Assembly (NCBI GenBank): GCA_017460845.1
Contig: JAFUAE010000177.1
Coordinates: 1-51,852, forward strand
Direction of reading: 5' to 3'
From: Lachnospiraceae bacterium
GTDB taxonomy: Bacteria > Bacillota > Clostridia > Lachnospirales > Lachnospiraceae
Length of the DNA: 51,852 nt
The notes beneath the pieces are model-generated. The model was given only the letters and a program-made list of their open reading frames with translations. It was not told where the DNA came from and made no database searches. This document shows positions 41,488-50,316 of the stretch, piece by piece; position 1 is the first letter of the stretch, and the number at the start of each line of letters is the position of its first letter. The translations under genes and the position numbers were made by a program.

Positions 41488-42200
41488 GGCGGGATTACGC
41501 TGAAAATGTCAGTCGTGCCGGGCTCTGTGCCGAAAGCGCGCGGAGCCGTGAAAAGGCGGAGGACCGTTTTTATCTGGCTGCCGGGCTTGTGCTGTTATGC
41601 GCCGAGCTCTGGAAGCAGTATGTGCTGACCTTCCGGATCGGGGAAGGCGCCTATCAGTGGTGGTATTTCCCGTTCCAGCTCTGTTCCGTGCCGGTTTATC
41701 TGTGCCTGCTGATCCCGTTCTGCGGGAAAAACCGGGGGCTGCGCCGGGCTATGGTCACCTTTCTGGCGGATTTCTCCGTACTGTCCGGTTTGATCGCATT
41801 TCTCGACACGAGCGGCATGCACTACGGATATGCCCCGCTGACCGTGATGTCCTATCTGTGGCATATCGGTATTGCCGCAATCGGGATCCGTTCCGGACTT
41901 AAGCAGGAAGGCCTGACGCTGCGCTGCTTTGTGCCGGCCGCAGGCATTTATCTCGGATGCTGCCTGATCGCGGAGCTGATCAATCTAAATCTGGACAGGT
42001 TCGGCGTCATCAATATGTTTTATATTAATCCGCATTACGAAATGAATCAGATCGTATTTGCCTCCATGAGGCAGTTCCTTCCGAATCAGGCAGTGATCGC
42101 GGTATATATCATAATGACCGTACTTGGAGCGTTTCTGATCCATCTTCTCTGGATGGGCATCAGGCGCCTCAGGTACGGATCGGAGGAAAATCGGGGATGA
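41484..42200 (+). CDS. YwaF/TMEM164-like membrane protein
   Basis: This 238-aa protein has about six hydrophobic segments. AYQWWYFPFQLCSVPVYLCL, FLDTSGMHYGYAPLTVMSYLWH and FYINPHYEMNQIVF look like the uncharacterised YwaF family (TIGR02206) related to animal TMEM164. No enzymatic motif is evident. The N-terminal ~30 residues are charged and cytoplasmic. It overlaps both neighbours by 4 bases, so it is cotranslated with yfiH and gpsA. A role linked to membrane lipid is suggested only by gpsA next to it. Confidence 0.7.
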   Translation: MRRDYAENVSRAGLCAESARSREKAEDRFYLAAGLVLLCAELWKQYVLTFRIGEGAYQWWYFPFQLCSVPVYLCLLIPFCGKNRGLRRAMVTFLADFSVLSGLIAFLDTSGMHYGYAPLTVMSYLWHIGIAAIGIRSGLKQEGLTLRCFVPAAGIYLGCCLIAELINLNLDRFGVINMFYINPHYEMNQIVFASMRQFLPNQAVIAVYIIMTVLGAFLIHLLWMGIRRLRYGSEENRG

Positions 42201-43198
42201 GTAGAATCGGAGTACTCGGTGCCGGCAGCTGGGGCATGGCTCTTGCAAAAATGCTGGCTGAAACGGGGAATGAAACCGCGGTCTGGACCCACAGCCCGGA
42301 AAAACTGGATGCATACCGCAGCACACGAAGGCATCCGAATCTGGACTGTGAACTGCCGGAATCCCTTATCTATGAAAAGGATCTTGGAAGGATCTGTACC
42401 GGGAAAGACATTCTGGTGACTGCCGTGCCTTCGGTGCATATCCGCACGGTTATGCATGAGGCGGCGCCGGATATACCTGACGGACAGATCATTGTCAATG
42501 TATCAAAAGGCATCGAGAGCAGTACGCTTATGACGATGACCGATATCATCGGGGATGAAATGAAGCGCTGCGGCAAAGCAGCGCGTACGGTGGCCTTAAG
42601 CGGCCCGACCCACGCGGAGGAGGTCGTGGCGGGACTGCCGAGTACGATCGTTTCTTCTTCCGCGGATATGTCTGCGGCGGAATATGTGCAGGATGTATTC
42701 ATGAATCCTTCCATGCGGGTCTATACCAATGAGGATCTGCTCGGAATCGAGCTTTGCGGAGCGATGAAGAACATCATTGCCATTGCAGCCGGGATCTGTA
42801 TCGGGATCGGTTACGGCGATAATTCAAAGGCGGCGCTGATTACCCGGGGACTGGCGGAGATCACCAGACTGGGCCTGGCGATGGGCTGCAGGCGGGAGAC
42901 ATTTGCAGGGCTCGCAGGCATGGGAGACCTGATCGTGACCGCGACCAGCAGACATTCCAGGAACAACCGAGCAGGCTATTACATCGGTCAGGGATTAAGT
43001 GCCGAGGAAGCCAGAAAAAAGGTCGGAATGGTCGTGGAAGGGATCAATGCACTGCCGGCGATCCTGGCTCTGGCGGAGAAATACGGGATCGAGCTGCCGA
43101 TCTGCGAGGCGGTGGATGCGATAATCAGCCGCGGTGCGGATACGAAGGAAACCGTGAACGGACTGATGATGCGCGGCAAGAAAAATGAACGGTTCTGA
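42197..43198 (+). CDS. gpsA: Glycerol-3-phosphate dehydrogenase [NAD(P)+]
   Basis: GpsA reduces dihydroxyacetone phosphate to sn-glycerol-3-phosphate, the backbone of membrane phospholipids. The 333-aa protein has the NAD site RIGVLGAGSWGMALAKML, TAVPSVHIR, VNVSKGIES, LSGPTHAEEV, and the catalytic lysine in LCGAMKNIIAIAAG. The end holds the AGMGDLIVTATSRHSRNN signature. It is coupled to the YwaF-like gene, and a GTPase-NYN gene follows after 31 bases. Confidence 0.97.
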   Translation: MSRIGVLGAGSWGMALAKMLAETGNETAVWTHSPEKLDAYRSTRRHPNLDCELPESLIYEKDLGRICTGKDILVTAVPSVHIRTVMHEAAPDIPDGQIIVNVSKGIESSTLMTMTDIIGDEMKRCGKAARTVALSGPTHAEEVVAGLPSTIVSSSADMSAAEYVQDVFMNPSMRVYTNEDLLGIELCGAMKNIIAIAAGICIGIGYGDNSKAALITRGLAEITRLGLAMGCRRETFAGLAGMGDLIVTATSRHSRNNRAGYYIGQGLSAEEARKKVGMVVEGINALPAILALAEKYGIELPICEAVDAIISRGADTKETVNGLMMRGKKNERF

Positions 43199-43229
43199 TA
43201 CGGACCCGGGATCTGGGAGGGCGCCGGAT

Positions 43230-46040
43230 ATGAAAGCGCAATACTACAGCCTGGCGCTTCTCGCACATGTGGATGCCGGAAAGACAACGCTTTCCGAAAG
43301 CATTCTGCTGAACACGGGAAGGATCAGGCAGGCGGGCCGTGTGGATCACGGCACCAGCTATCTGGATACGGAATCTGAAGAGCGTGAGCGGGGAATTACC
43401 ATCTTCTCCAAACAGGCTCTTTTTGACATTGGCGAAAAACATTTTACTCTTATTGACACGCCCGGACATGTGGATTTTTCCGCTGAGATGGAACGTGTGC
43501 TTTCGGTTCTGGACGCGGCGGTACTGATCATCAGCGCGCCGGACGGCATTCACGGGCATGACCTGACACTCTGGAAGCTGCTGGAAACCTACAGGATCCC
43601 GGTATTCCTGTTCATCAACAAGATGGACCAGCCGGGGGCAGAGGCGGGCAGGGTCCTTGCGGAGCTGGAAGCACGCTTCGGGGCCGGTTTTGTGGATTTT
43701 ACGGGATTCGGGGATCCGGAGGGACGGCAGCGGATACTGGAAGAAGCTGCCATGCTGGATGAAGATGTCCTGGAGAACTACCTGGAAACCGGGGAAATCG
43801 GAAACGGAAGTCTGTCGCAGATGCTTTCGGAAAGAAAGCTGTTTCCGTGCCTCTTCGGCTCAGCCCTGAAAAACGAGGGCGTGGACAGCCTCCTGGAGGT
43901 AACGGGGGCGCTGGTTCCGGAACGGGAAATGCCGGAGGAATTCGGGGCGAGGGTCTTTAAAATCACGAGAGACGGCAAGGGAAAGCGTCTTACGCATATC
44001 CGGATCACGGGAGGCGTGCTGCGTCCCAGGGATGTGATCCGCGTCAACCGGCGCGGCACGGAAGGGCCGGTGATGGAAAAGGTCAGCCGGATCGTGCTCT
44101 TCTCGGGGCAGAAGGCGGAGCAGCCGGAAATGGCTGCAGCCGGCATGGTCGTGGCTGTGGAGGGGCTGGAATCCGCCGGCGCGGGAGATACCCTGGGGGC
44201 GGAGACATTTTTCGGGGAGACTCTGATGGTGCCTCTGTTCGAAGCGGGCGTCCTGCCGGAGGACGGTACGGATATCCACAGGCTGTACCTGCAGATGAAG
44301 GAACTCGAGGAGGAGATCCCCGAGATCAGCGTCCGTTACCGGGAGAATGCAGGGGAGATCTCACTCAGACTGATGGGTGAGGTACAGACGGATATTATCC
44401 GCGCCCTTGTACGGGAGCGGTACGGCATCGGGATCCGTTTTACGCAGGCTTCCATTGTTTATAAGGAGACGGTTGCCGCTCCGGTGATCGGTGCGGGACA
44501 TTTTGAACCGCTGCGCCATTATGCGGAGGTACACCTGCTGATCGAGCCTGCGGAAAGGGGCAGCGGGATCGAACTCGGCAGCACCATGAGCGAGGATGTG
44601 CTGCCGGGTCATTTCCAGAGGCTGATCCTGACCAATCTCGGAGAGAAAAAACATCTGGGCGTACTGACCGGCAGTGAACTGACGGATGTGCGCATCACCC
44701 TGATCAATGCGAAGGCTCATGAAAAGCATACGGAAGGCGGAGATTTCCGGGAGGCTGTATACCGCGCGGTCAGGAACGGCCTGATGAAAAGCGCCGCAAG
44801 AGGGCAGGCCGTTCTGCTGGAACCGTATTACAGCTTTGTACTGTGTGTCCCGGAAGGCTCGGTGGGCAGGGCTATGACGGATCTCGGAAGGATCGCGGAA
44901 AGCTTCAGCGGTCCTGATATGCAGGGCGGAGAAGTATACTTTGAGGGGCGCGGCGCCGTTTCAATGCTGCAGGGCTACGCTGCAGAGGTCCTGGCATATA
45001 CCGGAGGCTTCGGCAGCTTCCAGGTGTCTTTCGGCGGATACGGGCCGTGCCTGAATCAGGAAGAGGCAGTGGCTGACCTGGCTTATGATCCGGAGCTGGA
45101 CCTGGAGAATCAGTCGGGCTCTGTATTCTGTGCCCACGGAGCAGGCTACTATATTCCCTGGAATGAGGCGGACCCCTATTTTCATCTGGACCTCAGATCA
45201 GAAGAAGCATGGCTGGCGGGACGGCAGAACGGAAAAGACAGCGATCCTGCGGAAGGCAAAAGGACCGGTGATCATCGTCCGGAAAATGACAATTATCTCG
45301 ACTATAAAAAGAAATCTGACGAAGCAACTGTAAATAATTCTAATATAAACGATAAAAACAGGAAAAATAAGGATGGCAGGGGACAGGATCTGCTCGGCGC
45401 AGGGCTCCGGGCAGACCGGGAGCTGGAGGAAATCTTTCTCCGCAGCCTGGGTGCCAATCGCGGAAAAAATACCTCCGCCGAAAGCGGATGGCAGGCTAAG
45501 CGCGGCAGGACGGCAGTGGACCGGACTGAGAAGCCGGCAGGAGACAGTACGAAGCCGGGAAGCCTCAAGGAGCCGAAAAAGCAGTATCTGCTGGTGGACG
45601 GCTATAATATTATTTTTGCATGGGAGGAGCTGCGGGAACTTGCTGCGGTCAATATTGATGCCGCACGCGCGGCGCTGCAGGATATACTGGCCAATTACCA
45701 GGGCTTCCGCGGCATGACCCTGATCCTTGTGTTCGACGCCTATAAGGTCAGGGGCGGCAGGGGCTCCGTTGAGAAATACCACAACATTTATGTGGTCTAC
45801 ACGATGGAGGCTCAGACGGCGGACGCCTATATCGAAAAGACCGTACACGAGCTTGCCCGCAGGGAACGCGTTACAGTGGCGACATCGGACGGACTGGAGC
45901 AGACGATCGTTTTCGGCGAGGGCGCAGTGCGGATGTCCGCAGCGGAGCTGTATGAGGAGGTCAGAGCTGCAAATGCTGATATCGTCAGGGATTTTCTCGG
46001 GAAAAAGATCCGTCTGGAGAACCGCCTGAACTTATCGTGA
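43230..46040 (+). CDS. TetM-like translational GTPase fused to a YacP/Rae1-type NYN endonuclease domain
   Basis: This 936-aa fusion begins with an EF-G-like ribosomal-protection GTPase (about 1-655): P-loop AHVDAGKTT (12-20), RGIT (54-57), DTPGH (76-80), NKMD (130-133), and a domain-IV/V part with LLEPYYSFVLCVPEGSV. The tip loop of domain IV reads AHEKHTEGGDF instead of the TetM YSPVSTPADF loop that displaces tetracycline. A ~130-residue charged linker follows, partly AT-rich at DNA level (about 45288-45372). The last ~150 residues are a NYN/PIN-like domain (LLVDGYNII, VFDAYKV, TADAYIEK, VATSDGLEQ) with acidic residues D790, D836, D865 and D887, as in YacP/Rae1, which cuts mRNA on ribosomes. 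ATG 43230 follows GGGAGG; an in-frame ATG at 43185 lies in gpsA. It likely binds ribosomes; drug resistance is doubtful. Confidence 0.88.
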   Translation: MKAQYYSLALLAHVDAGKTTLSESILLNTGRIRQAGRVDHGTSYLDTESEERERGITIFSKQALFDIGEKHFTLIDTPGHVDFSAEMERVLSVLDAAVLIISAPDGIHGHDLTLWKLLETYRIPVFLFINKMDQPGAEAGRVLAELEARFGAGFVDFTGFGDPEGRQRILEEAAMLDEDVLENYLETGEIGNGSLSQMLSERKLFPCLFGSALKNEGVDSLLEVTGALVPEREMPEEFGARVFKITRDGKGKRLTHIRITGGVLRPRDVIRVNRRGTEGPVMEKVSRIVLFSGQKAEQPEMAAAGMVVAVEGLESAGAGDTLGAETFFGETLMVPLFEAGVLPEDGTDIHRLYLQMKELEEEIPEISVRYRENAGEISLRLMGEVQTDIIRALVRERYGIGIRFTQASIVYKETVAAPVIGAGHFEPLRHYAEVHLLIEPAERGSGIELGSTMSEDVLPGHFQRLILTNLGEKKHLGVLTGSELTDVRITLINAKAHEKHTEGGDFREAVYRAVRNGLMKSAARGQAVLLEPYYSFVLCVPEGSVGRAMTDLGRIAESFSGPDMQGGEVYFEGRGAVSMLQGYAAEVLAYTGGFGSFQVSFGGYGPCLNQEEAVADLAYDPELDLENQSGSVFCAHGAGYYIPWNEADPYFHLDLRSEEAWLAGRQNGKDSDPAEGKRTGDHRPENDNYLDYKKKSDEATVNNSNINDKNRKNKDGRGQDLLGAGLRADRELEEIFLRSLGANRGKNTSAESGWQAKRGRTAVDRTEKPAGDSTKPGSLKEPKKQYLLVDGYNIIFAWEELRELAAVNIDAARAALQDILANYQGFRGMTLILVFDAYKVRGGRGSVEKYHNIYVVYTMEAQTADAYIEKTVHELARRERVTVATSDGLEQTIVFGEGAVRMSAAELYEEVRAANADIVRDFLGKKIRLENRLNLS

Positions 46041-46074
46041 TTTTGTTTTCTTCCTCTGTAAAAGGCCTGCCGCT

Positions 46075-46085
46075 TATGGTAAAAT
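46075..46085 (+). promoter_or_regulatory. Possible extended -10 promoter of pyrH-frr
   Basis: TATGG-TAAAAT (46075-46085) resembles an extended -10 box; no convincing -35 is visible. A small hairpin GTCCGG/CCGGAC (46094-46109) lies in the resulting leader before pyrH. Confidence 0.35.
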
Positions 46086-46135
46086 AAAAAGGAGTCCGGG
46101 CAGCCGGACCGACATCAAATACGAGGTGACAACCT

Positions 46136-46843
46136 ATGGATAAATTTAAAAGAGTCATGCTGAAGCTTTCAGGCGAAGCTCTGGCAGGAGATAAACATAC
46201 GGGATTTGACCTGGCTACGGTCGAGTCCGTGGCGCAGGAAGTGAAGCAGGCCTGGGAGGAAGGCGTGGAGATCGCAGTCGTGATCGGCGGCGGGAACTTC
46301 TGGAGGGGCCGCACCGGCAATGAGATCGACCGTGTAAAATCAGACCAGATCGGCATGCTGGCGACAGTGATGAATGCCATCTATGTCTCGGAGGTCTTCC
46401 GGTCGGCTGGTATGAAGACGGCGGTCTTCAGTGCATTCGAGATCCCGGGGATGGTGCCGGTTTTTGATAAGGACGAAGCCATGAAAGCCCTGGCGGACAA
46501 GAAAATCACCTTTTTTGCAGGGGGGACCGGCCATCCGTATTTCAGTACCGACAGCGGCACTGTGCTGAGAGCCATAGAGATCGAAGCGGACATTATTCTG
46601 ATGGCGAAGGCTGTTGACGGTATTTATGACGCTGATCCGAAGACGCACCCGGATGCGAAGCGTTTTGATAAGATATCGCTCAGCGAGCTCGTGGAAAGGC
46701 AGCTGAATGCAATCGACCAGACGGCTTCCGTGCTGTGCAAGGAGAATAAAATGCCGCTTGGCGTATTCTCCCTCAATCAGCCCGGTAATATTGCGGACGC
46801 ATTAAACGGCAGGATCGACGGAACGATCGTGACTGCGGAATAA
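46136..46843 (+). CDS. pyrH: UMP kinase
   Basis: PyrH is the hexameric bacterial UMP kinase making UDP for pyrimidine nucleotides, UDP-sugars and cell wall. The 235-aa protein has KRVMLKLSGEALAG, VIGGGNFWRGR (UMP site), FFAGGTGHPYFSTDSGTVLRA, and MAKAVDGIYDADP. It starts at ATG 46136, with GAGGTGACAACCT before. frr follows after 34 bases, as in most bacteria. Confidence 0.98.
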   Translation: MDKFKRVMLKLSGEALAGDKHTGFDLATVESVAQEVKQAWEEGVEIAVVIGGGNFWRGRTGNEIDRVKSDQIGMLATVMNAIYVSEVFRSAGMKTAVFSAFEIPGMVPVFDKDEAMKALADKKITFFAGGTGHPYFSTDSGTVLRAIEIEADIILMAKAVDGIYDADPKTHPDAKRFDKISLSELVERQLNAIDQTASVLCKENKMPLGVFSLNQPGNIADALNGRIDGTIVTAE

Positions 46844-46877
46844 GATATGATAAATATGTACAAAGGAGAAACTCATC

Positions 46878-47432
46878 ATGATGGAAGAACTTAAGATCTA
46901 CGAAGAAAAGATGCAGAAGACGATCGATAATCTGCAGGAGAATTTCCAGAGTATCAGAGCCGGACGTGCAAATCCGCATGTGCTTGACAAGATCAAAGTC
47001 AACTATTACGGTACCATGACACCTCTCCAGCAGGTAGGCAATATCTCTGTTCCGGAAGCGCGTATCATTCTGATCCAGCCTTGGGAAAGAAATATGATCA
47101 AGGAAATCGAGAAAGCGATCAACATGTCCGATATCGGCATCAATCCGACCAATGACGGACAGTCGATCCGCCTTGTTTTCCCGGAGCTCAACGAGGAAAG
47201 ACGTAAGGACCTCGCAAAGCAGATCAAGAAATACGGTGAGGAAGCCAAGGTTTCGATCAGAAACATCCGCCGCGATGCAAACGACAAAACCAAAAAGCTT
47301 GAAAAAGACGGCGAGTATACGGAAGACGATCTGAAACAGGCTGATAAAGAAATCCAGAAATTCACAGACGACGCCATCAAAGAAGTCGACAAAATGGTCG
47401 AAGTCAAAACCAAAGACATCATGACCGTGTGA
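46878..47432 (+). CDS. frr: Ribosome recycling factor
   Basis: RRF, with EF-G, splits post-termination ribosomes. The 184-aa protein has the coiled-coil and beta/alpha/beta architecture: LQENFQSIRAGRANPHVLDKI (three-helix bundle start), YYGTMTPLQQVGNISVPEARI, and ISIRNIRRDAND-like SIRNIRRDANDKTKKLEKD. ATG 46878 is chosen with AAAGGAG 9-10 bases upstream; a second ATG immediately follows. A series of hairpins follows in the gap to uppS. Confidence 0.98.
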   Translation: MMEELKIYEEKMQKTIDNLQENFQSIRAGRANPHVLDKIKVNYYGTMTPLQQVGNISVPEARIILIQPWERNMIKEIEKAINMSDIGINPTNDGQSIRLVFPELNEERRKDLAKQIKKYGEEAKVSIRNIRRDANDKTKKLEKDGEYTEDDLKQADKEIQKFTDDAIKEVDKMVEVKTKDIMTV

Positions 47433-47466
47433 TGTAACCCGACAATACGATCCAAGACAGAACGGA

Positions 47467-47586
47467 GGACAGCTTCAGCTTGCTGAAAGCTGTCCGCAGA
47501 GATGGATTGGATACGGCCGTCGGGCAGACGGCCGTATCAGTTTCAGTTTCCGGAGGAAACTGAAACTTGATCGTGATATTTATCAC
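47467..47586 (+). repeat. Series of hairpins between frr and uppS
   Basis: Four consecutive stem-loops: GGACAGCTTCAGC/GCTGAAAGCTGTCC (47467-47495), GATACGGCCGTC/GACGGCCGTATC (47510-47538), AGTTTCAGTTTCC/GGAAACTGAAACT (47539-47567, 13 perfect pairs, GGA loop), and GTGATA/TATCAC (47573-47586). Short loops and long perfect arms resemble the hairpin arrays at 213 and 21769, but the sequences differ and no unit is shared. No poly-T follows, so it is not a standard terminator; it may be a REP-like element or a processing site. Confidence 0.7.
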
Positions 47587-47603
47587 AAACCCGAGGAAAC
47601 AAT

Positions 47604-48347
47604 ATGAGTGAACTGCAGATCCCGGCATCCGTCGCCATCATCATGGACGGCAACGGCCGCTGGGCAAAAAAACGCGGCCTTCCCCGCACCTTCGGACATA
47701 AGGAAGGCTGCAAGGCTATCGAGGCGCTGATTCCGGAAGCCGGAAAGCTGGGGATCCGTTATCTGACGGTCTATGCTTTCTCGACGGAAAACTGGAAGCG
47801 TTCCGAAGAGGAGGTCAGCGGCCTGATGGACCTTTTCAGATATTATGCTTCCAGACTTCTGAAGAGTGCAAAGGAACATAATGTCCGCATCCGTATGATC
47901 GGCGACCGCAGACGGTTCCCGCAGGACATCATTGATGCGATCAATATGCTGGAACAGGAGACCCGTGAAAATACCGGTCTCACTTTTGTGATGGCGGCAA
48001 ATTACGGCGGGCGCGACGAACTCCGAAGGGCTGCGATGCGTTATGCGAAGGCGCTGCAGGAGGGAACGGTTCCGCCTGAAGCATTTGCAGGGAAAAATGC
48101 AAAGGTACCGGAGGGAGAACTTACGGAGGAAGGCTTTGCAGCCTATCTTGATACGGCAGGCATCCCGGACCCGGATCTGGTCATCCGCACCTCCGGAGAG
48201 CTGAGACTCAGCAATTTTCTGGTATGGCAGGCGGCTTATTCCGAAATCGTGATTACGGACACACTCTGGCCGGATTTTAATATTGAGGAACTCAAAAAAT
48301 GCATTGAGGAATTCAATCACAGAAACCGCAGATTCGGAGGCGTCTGA
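47604..48347 (+). CDS. uppS: Undecaprenyl diphosphate synthase (cis-prenyltransferase)
   Basis: UppS adds eight IPP units to farnesyl diphosphate, giving the C55 lipid carrier used by MraY. The 247-aa protein has IMDGNGRWAKKRGL (catalytic Asp), GHKEGCKAIEAL, YAFSTENWKRS, and IRTSGELRLSNFLVWQAAYSEI, the cis-prenyltransferase motifs. It links ispA, dxr and ispG to cell wall. cdsA begins one base before its stop ends (TGATG). Confidence 0.97.
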   Translation: MSELQIPASVAIIMDGNGRWAKKRGLPRTFGHKEGCKAIEALIPEAGKLGIRYLTVYAFSTENWKRSEEEVSGLMDLFRYYASRLLKSAKEHNVRIRMIGDRRRFPQDIIDAINMLEQETRENTGLTFVMAANYGGRDELRRAAMRYAKALQEGTVPPEAFAGKNAKVPEGELTEEGFAAYLDTAGIPDPDLVIRTSGELRLSNFLVWQAAYSEIVITDTLWPDFNIEELKKCIEEFNHRNRRFGGV

Positions 48348-49159
48348 TGTTTCTTAAGAGGCTCGGAAGCGGAATCATACTGCTGGCGGCGGCAATCGTC
48401 CTGTTTTATACGGGCGGGACGCCGCTTCTTCTGGTGTGCGCAGTTCTCTCGCTGATCGGGCAGCATGAATTTTACAGGGCTATCGGGATCGATCATAAAG
48501 CCCTGTCTGCCATCGGATATCTGATGACGGCGGTTTATTATATGCTGGTCATGTTTGAAGGCATGGCCTATATGACAGCCATGATCGTCTGCTCCCTGCT
48601 CGTGCTGATGACAGCCTATGTCGTGACCTTTCCCGAGTATAAGACGGAGGAGGTTACGGGGGCGTTCTTCGGCGTCTGCTATGTTTCTGTCCTGATGAGC
48701 TTCATTTATCTGACGAGAGCGCATTCGGACGGCGTCTATTTTGTATGGCTGATCCTGATGAGCGCGTGGGGCAGCGATACTCTCGCTTACTGTACGGGCA
48801 TGCTGATCGGAAAGCACAGAATGGTTCCGAAGCTGAGCCCGAAAAAGACCTGGGAAGGTGCGGCAGGGGGCATCCTCGGCGCGGGAGCGCTCGGCTTTCT
48901 TTACGGATTTGTATTCCGCGGAAAAATGATCGATACACAGATGCCGCAGCTTGTCTGCGCGCTGGCCTGCATTGCGGGAGCTGTGATTTCGATGATCGGG
49001 GATCTGGCTGCGTCGGCGATCAAACGCAATCATGACATCAAGGATTACGGGACGCTGATCCCGGGACACGGGGGAGTCCTGGACCGTTTCGATTCCATGC
49101 TTTTCGCCGCCCCCGCGATTTACTACGCAATTATTCTGGCACAGAGGTTTATTCGATGA
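48347..49159 (+). CDS. cdsA: Phosphatidate cytidylyltransferase (CDP-diglyceride synthase)
   Basis: CdsA is a polytopic membrane enzyme making CDP-diacylglycerol from phosphatidate and CTP, for all phospholipids. The 270-aa protein has about eight hydrophobic segments and the family signature SAIKRNHDIKDYGTLIPGHG followed by GVLDRFDSM, plus the PKLSPKKTWEGAAGG motif. It overlaps uppS by one base and dxr by four, forming one coupled unit. Confidence 0.97.
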   Translation: MFLKRLGSGIILLAAAIVLFYTGGTPLLLVCAVLSLIGQHEFYRAIGIDHKALSAIGYLMTAVYYMLVMFEGMAYMTAMIVCSLLVLMTAYVVTFPEYKTEEVTGAFFGVCYVSVLMSFIYLTRAHSDGVYFVWLILMSAWGSDTLAYCTGMLIGKHRMVPKLSPKKTWEGAAGGILGAGALGFLYGFVFRGKMIDTQMPQLVCALACIAGAVISMIGDLAASAIKRNHDIKDYGTLIPGHGGVLDRFDSMLFAAPAIYYAIILAQRFIR

Positions 49160-50316
49160 ATCTTTCCATTCTGGGCAGCACCGGCTCTATCGGGACACAG
49201 ACCCTGGAGCTGGCGCGCTGCTTTCCGGATATACACATTACGGCCCTTGCGGCAATGAGCAGCACAGAAAGTATGTACAGGCAGATCCAGGAGTTTGACC
49301 CGGAGATCTGCTGTATTTATGATGAACAGAAAGCCGGCGAGCTTAAGCTGAGGCTGAAGGCGGAGGGATACCGGACCGAGGTCGTCTGCGGGATGGACGG
49401 CCTGATTGCCTGTGCGGTACATCCGCATGCCGACACGGTTCTGATCAGTGTCGTCGGCATGATCGGGATCCTTCCCACGATAGAAGCCATCAAGGCAGGG
49501 AAAAATATCGCACAGGCCAACAAGGAGCCGATCGTCTGCGCGGGGCATCTGATCATGCCTCTGGCCAGACAGTACGGTGTCCGGTTTACTCCCGTCGATT
49601 CCGAACACAGCGCGATATACCAGTGCCTGAGAGGCGAGGAGGCCAACCGCATCGACAAGATCTGGCTGACTGCCTCTGGAGGCCCGTTCCGCGGCAGGAC
49701 GAGGGAGGAACTGAAGAATATTACCCCGCAGGATGCCCTGAAGCATCCGAGCTGGAATATGGGCGCCAAGATCACGATCGATTCCTCAACGCTGGTCAAT
49801 AAGGGACTGGAGGTAATCGAGGCGCATTATCTGTTCGATGTTCCTGCGGATGATATCATCGTGGCGGTGCAGCCGGGGTCCATCGTGCACAGTATGGTAC
49901 AGTTTGAGGACGGCGCGATCAAAGCGCAGCTCGGCTCCCCGGACATGAAGGTGCCGATCGCCTATGCGCTGCACTGTGAGCACCGCCTTAATTATGAGGG
50001 CAAAAAGAATCTGAGCTTTGAAGACCTTCAGGACATCCGCTTCATGAAGCCGGATCTGGAGACCTTTAAGGGCCTGAAACTCGGCATTGAGGCCTGCAGG
50101 GAGGAAGGTACCCTGACGACGGTCTATAATGCTGCAAATGAAGAATGTGTCGCGGCTTTTCTGGCCGGAAAGATCGGTTATCTGGATATTGCGGACGGCA
50201 TCGAGGAAGCCATGAGGGCACACCGCCGGATCACTTCCCCGGATACGAAACAGATCTTCGAGGCCGAAAAAGAGGCGAGGGCATTTATCAGGGAGAGATA
50301 TAAGCTGAATTCATGA
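49156..50316 (+). CDS. dxr: 1-deoxy-D-xylulose 5-phosphate reductoisomerase
   Basis: Dxr (IspC) catalyses the first committed MEP-pathway step and is the target of fosmidomycin. The 386-aa protein has NLSILGSTGSIGTQTLELAR (NADPH site), NKEPIVCAGHL, PVDSEHSAIYQCL (metal ligands Asp and Glu), WNMGAKITIDSSTLVNKGLEVIEAH in pieces. Coupled to cdsA (ATGA) and rseP (ATGA). dxs is not in this window. Confidence 0.98.
   Translation: MNLSILGSTGSIGTQTLELARCFPDIHITALAAMSSTESMYRQIQEFDPEICCIYDEQKAGELKLRLKAEGYRTEVVCGMDGLIACAVHPHADTVLISVVGMIGILPTIEAIKAGKNIAQANKEPIVCAGHLIMPLARQYGVRFTPVDSEHSAIYQCLRGEEANRIDKIWLTASGGPFRGRTREELKNITPQDALKHPSWNMGAKITIDSSTLVNKGLEVIEAHYLFDVPADDIIVAVQPGSIVHSMVQFEDGAIKAQLGSPDMKVPIAYALHCEHRLNYEGKKNLSFEDLQDIRFMKPDLETFKGLKLGIEACREEGTLTTVYNAANEECVAAFLAGKIGYLDIADGIEEAMRAHRRITSPDTKQIFEAEKEARAFIRERYKLNS

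Noticed and set aside
43230..46040. Tetracycline resistance gene (TetM/TetO class)
   Set aside because: The tip loop that displaces the drug is not conserved, a NYN nuclease domain is fused, and the gene sits among core genes with no mobile elements; called a translational GTPase fusion instead.
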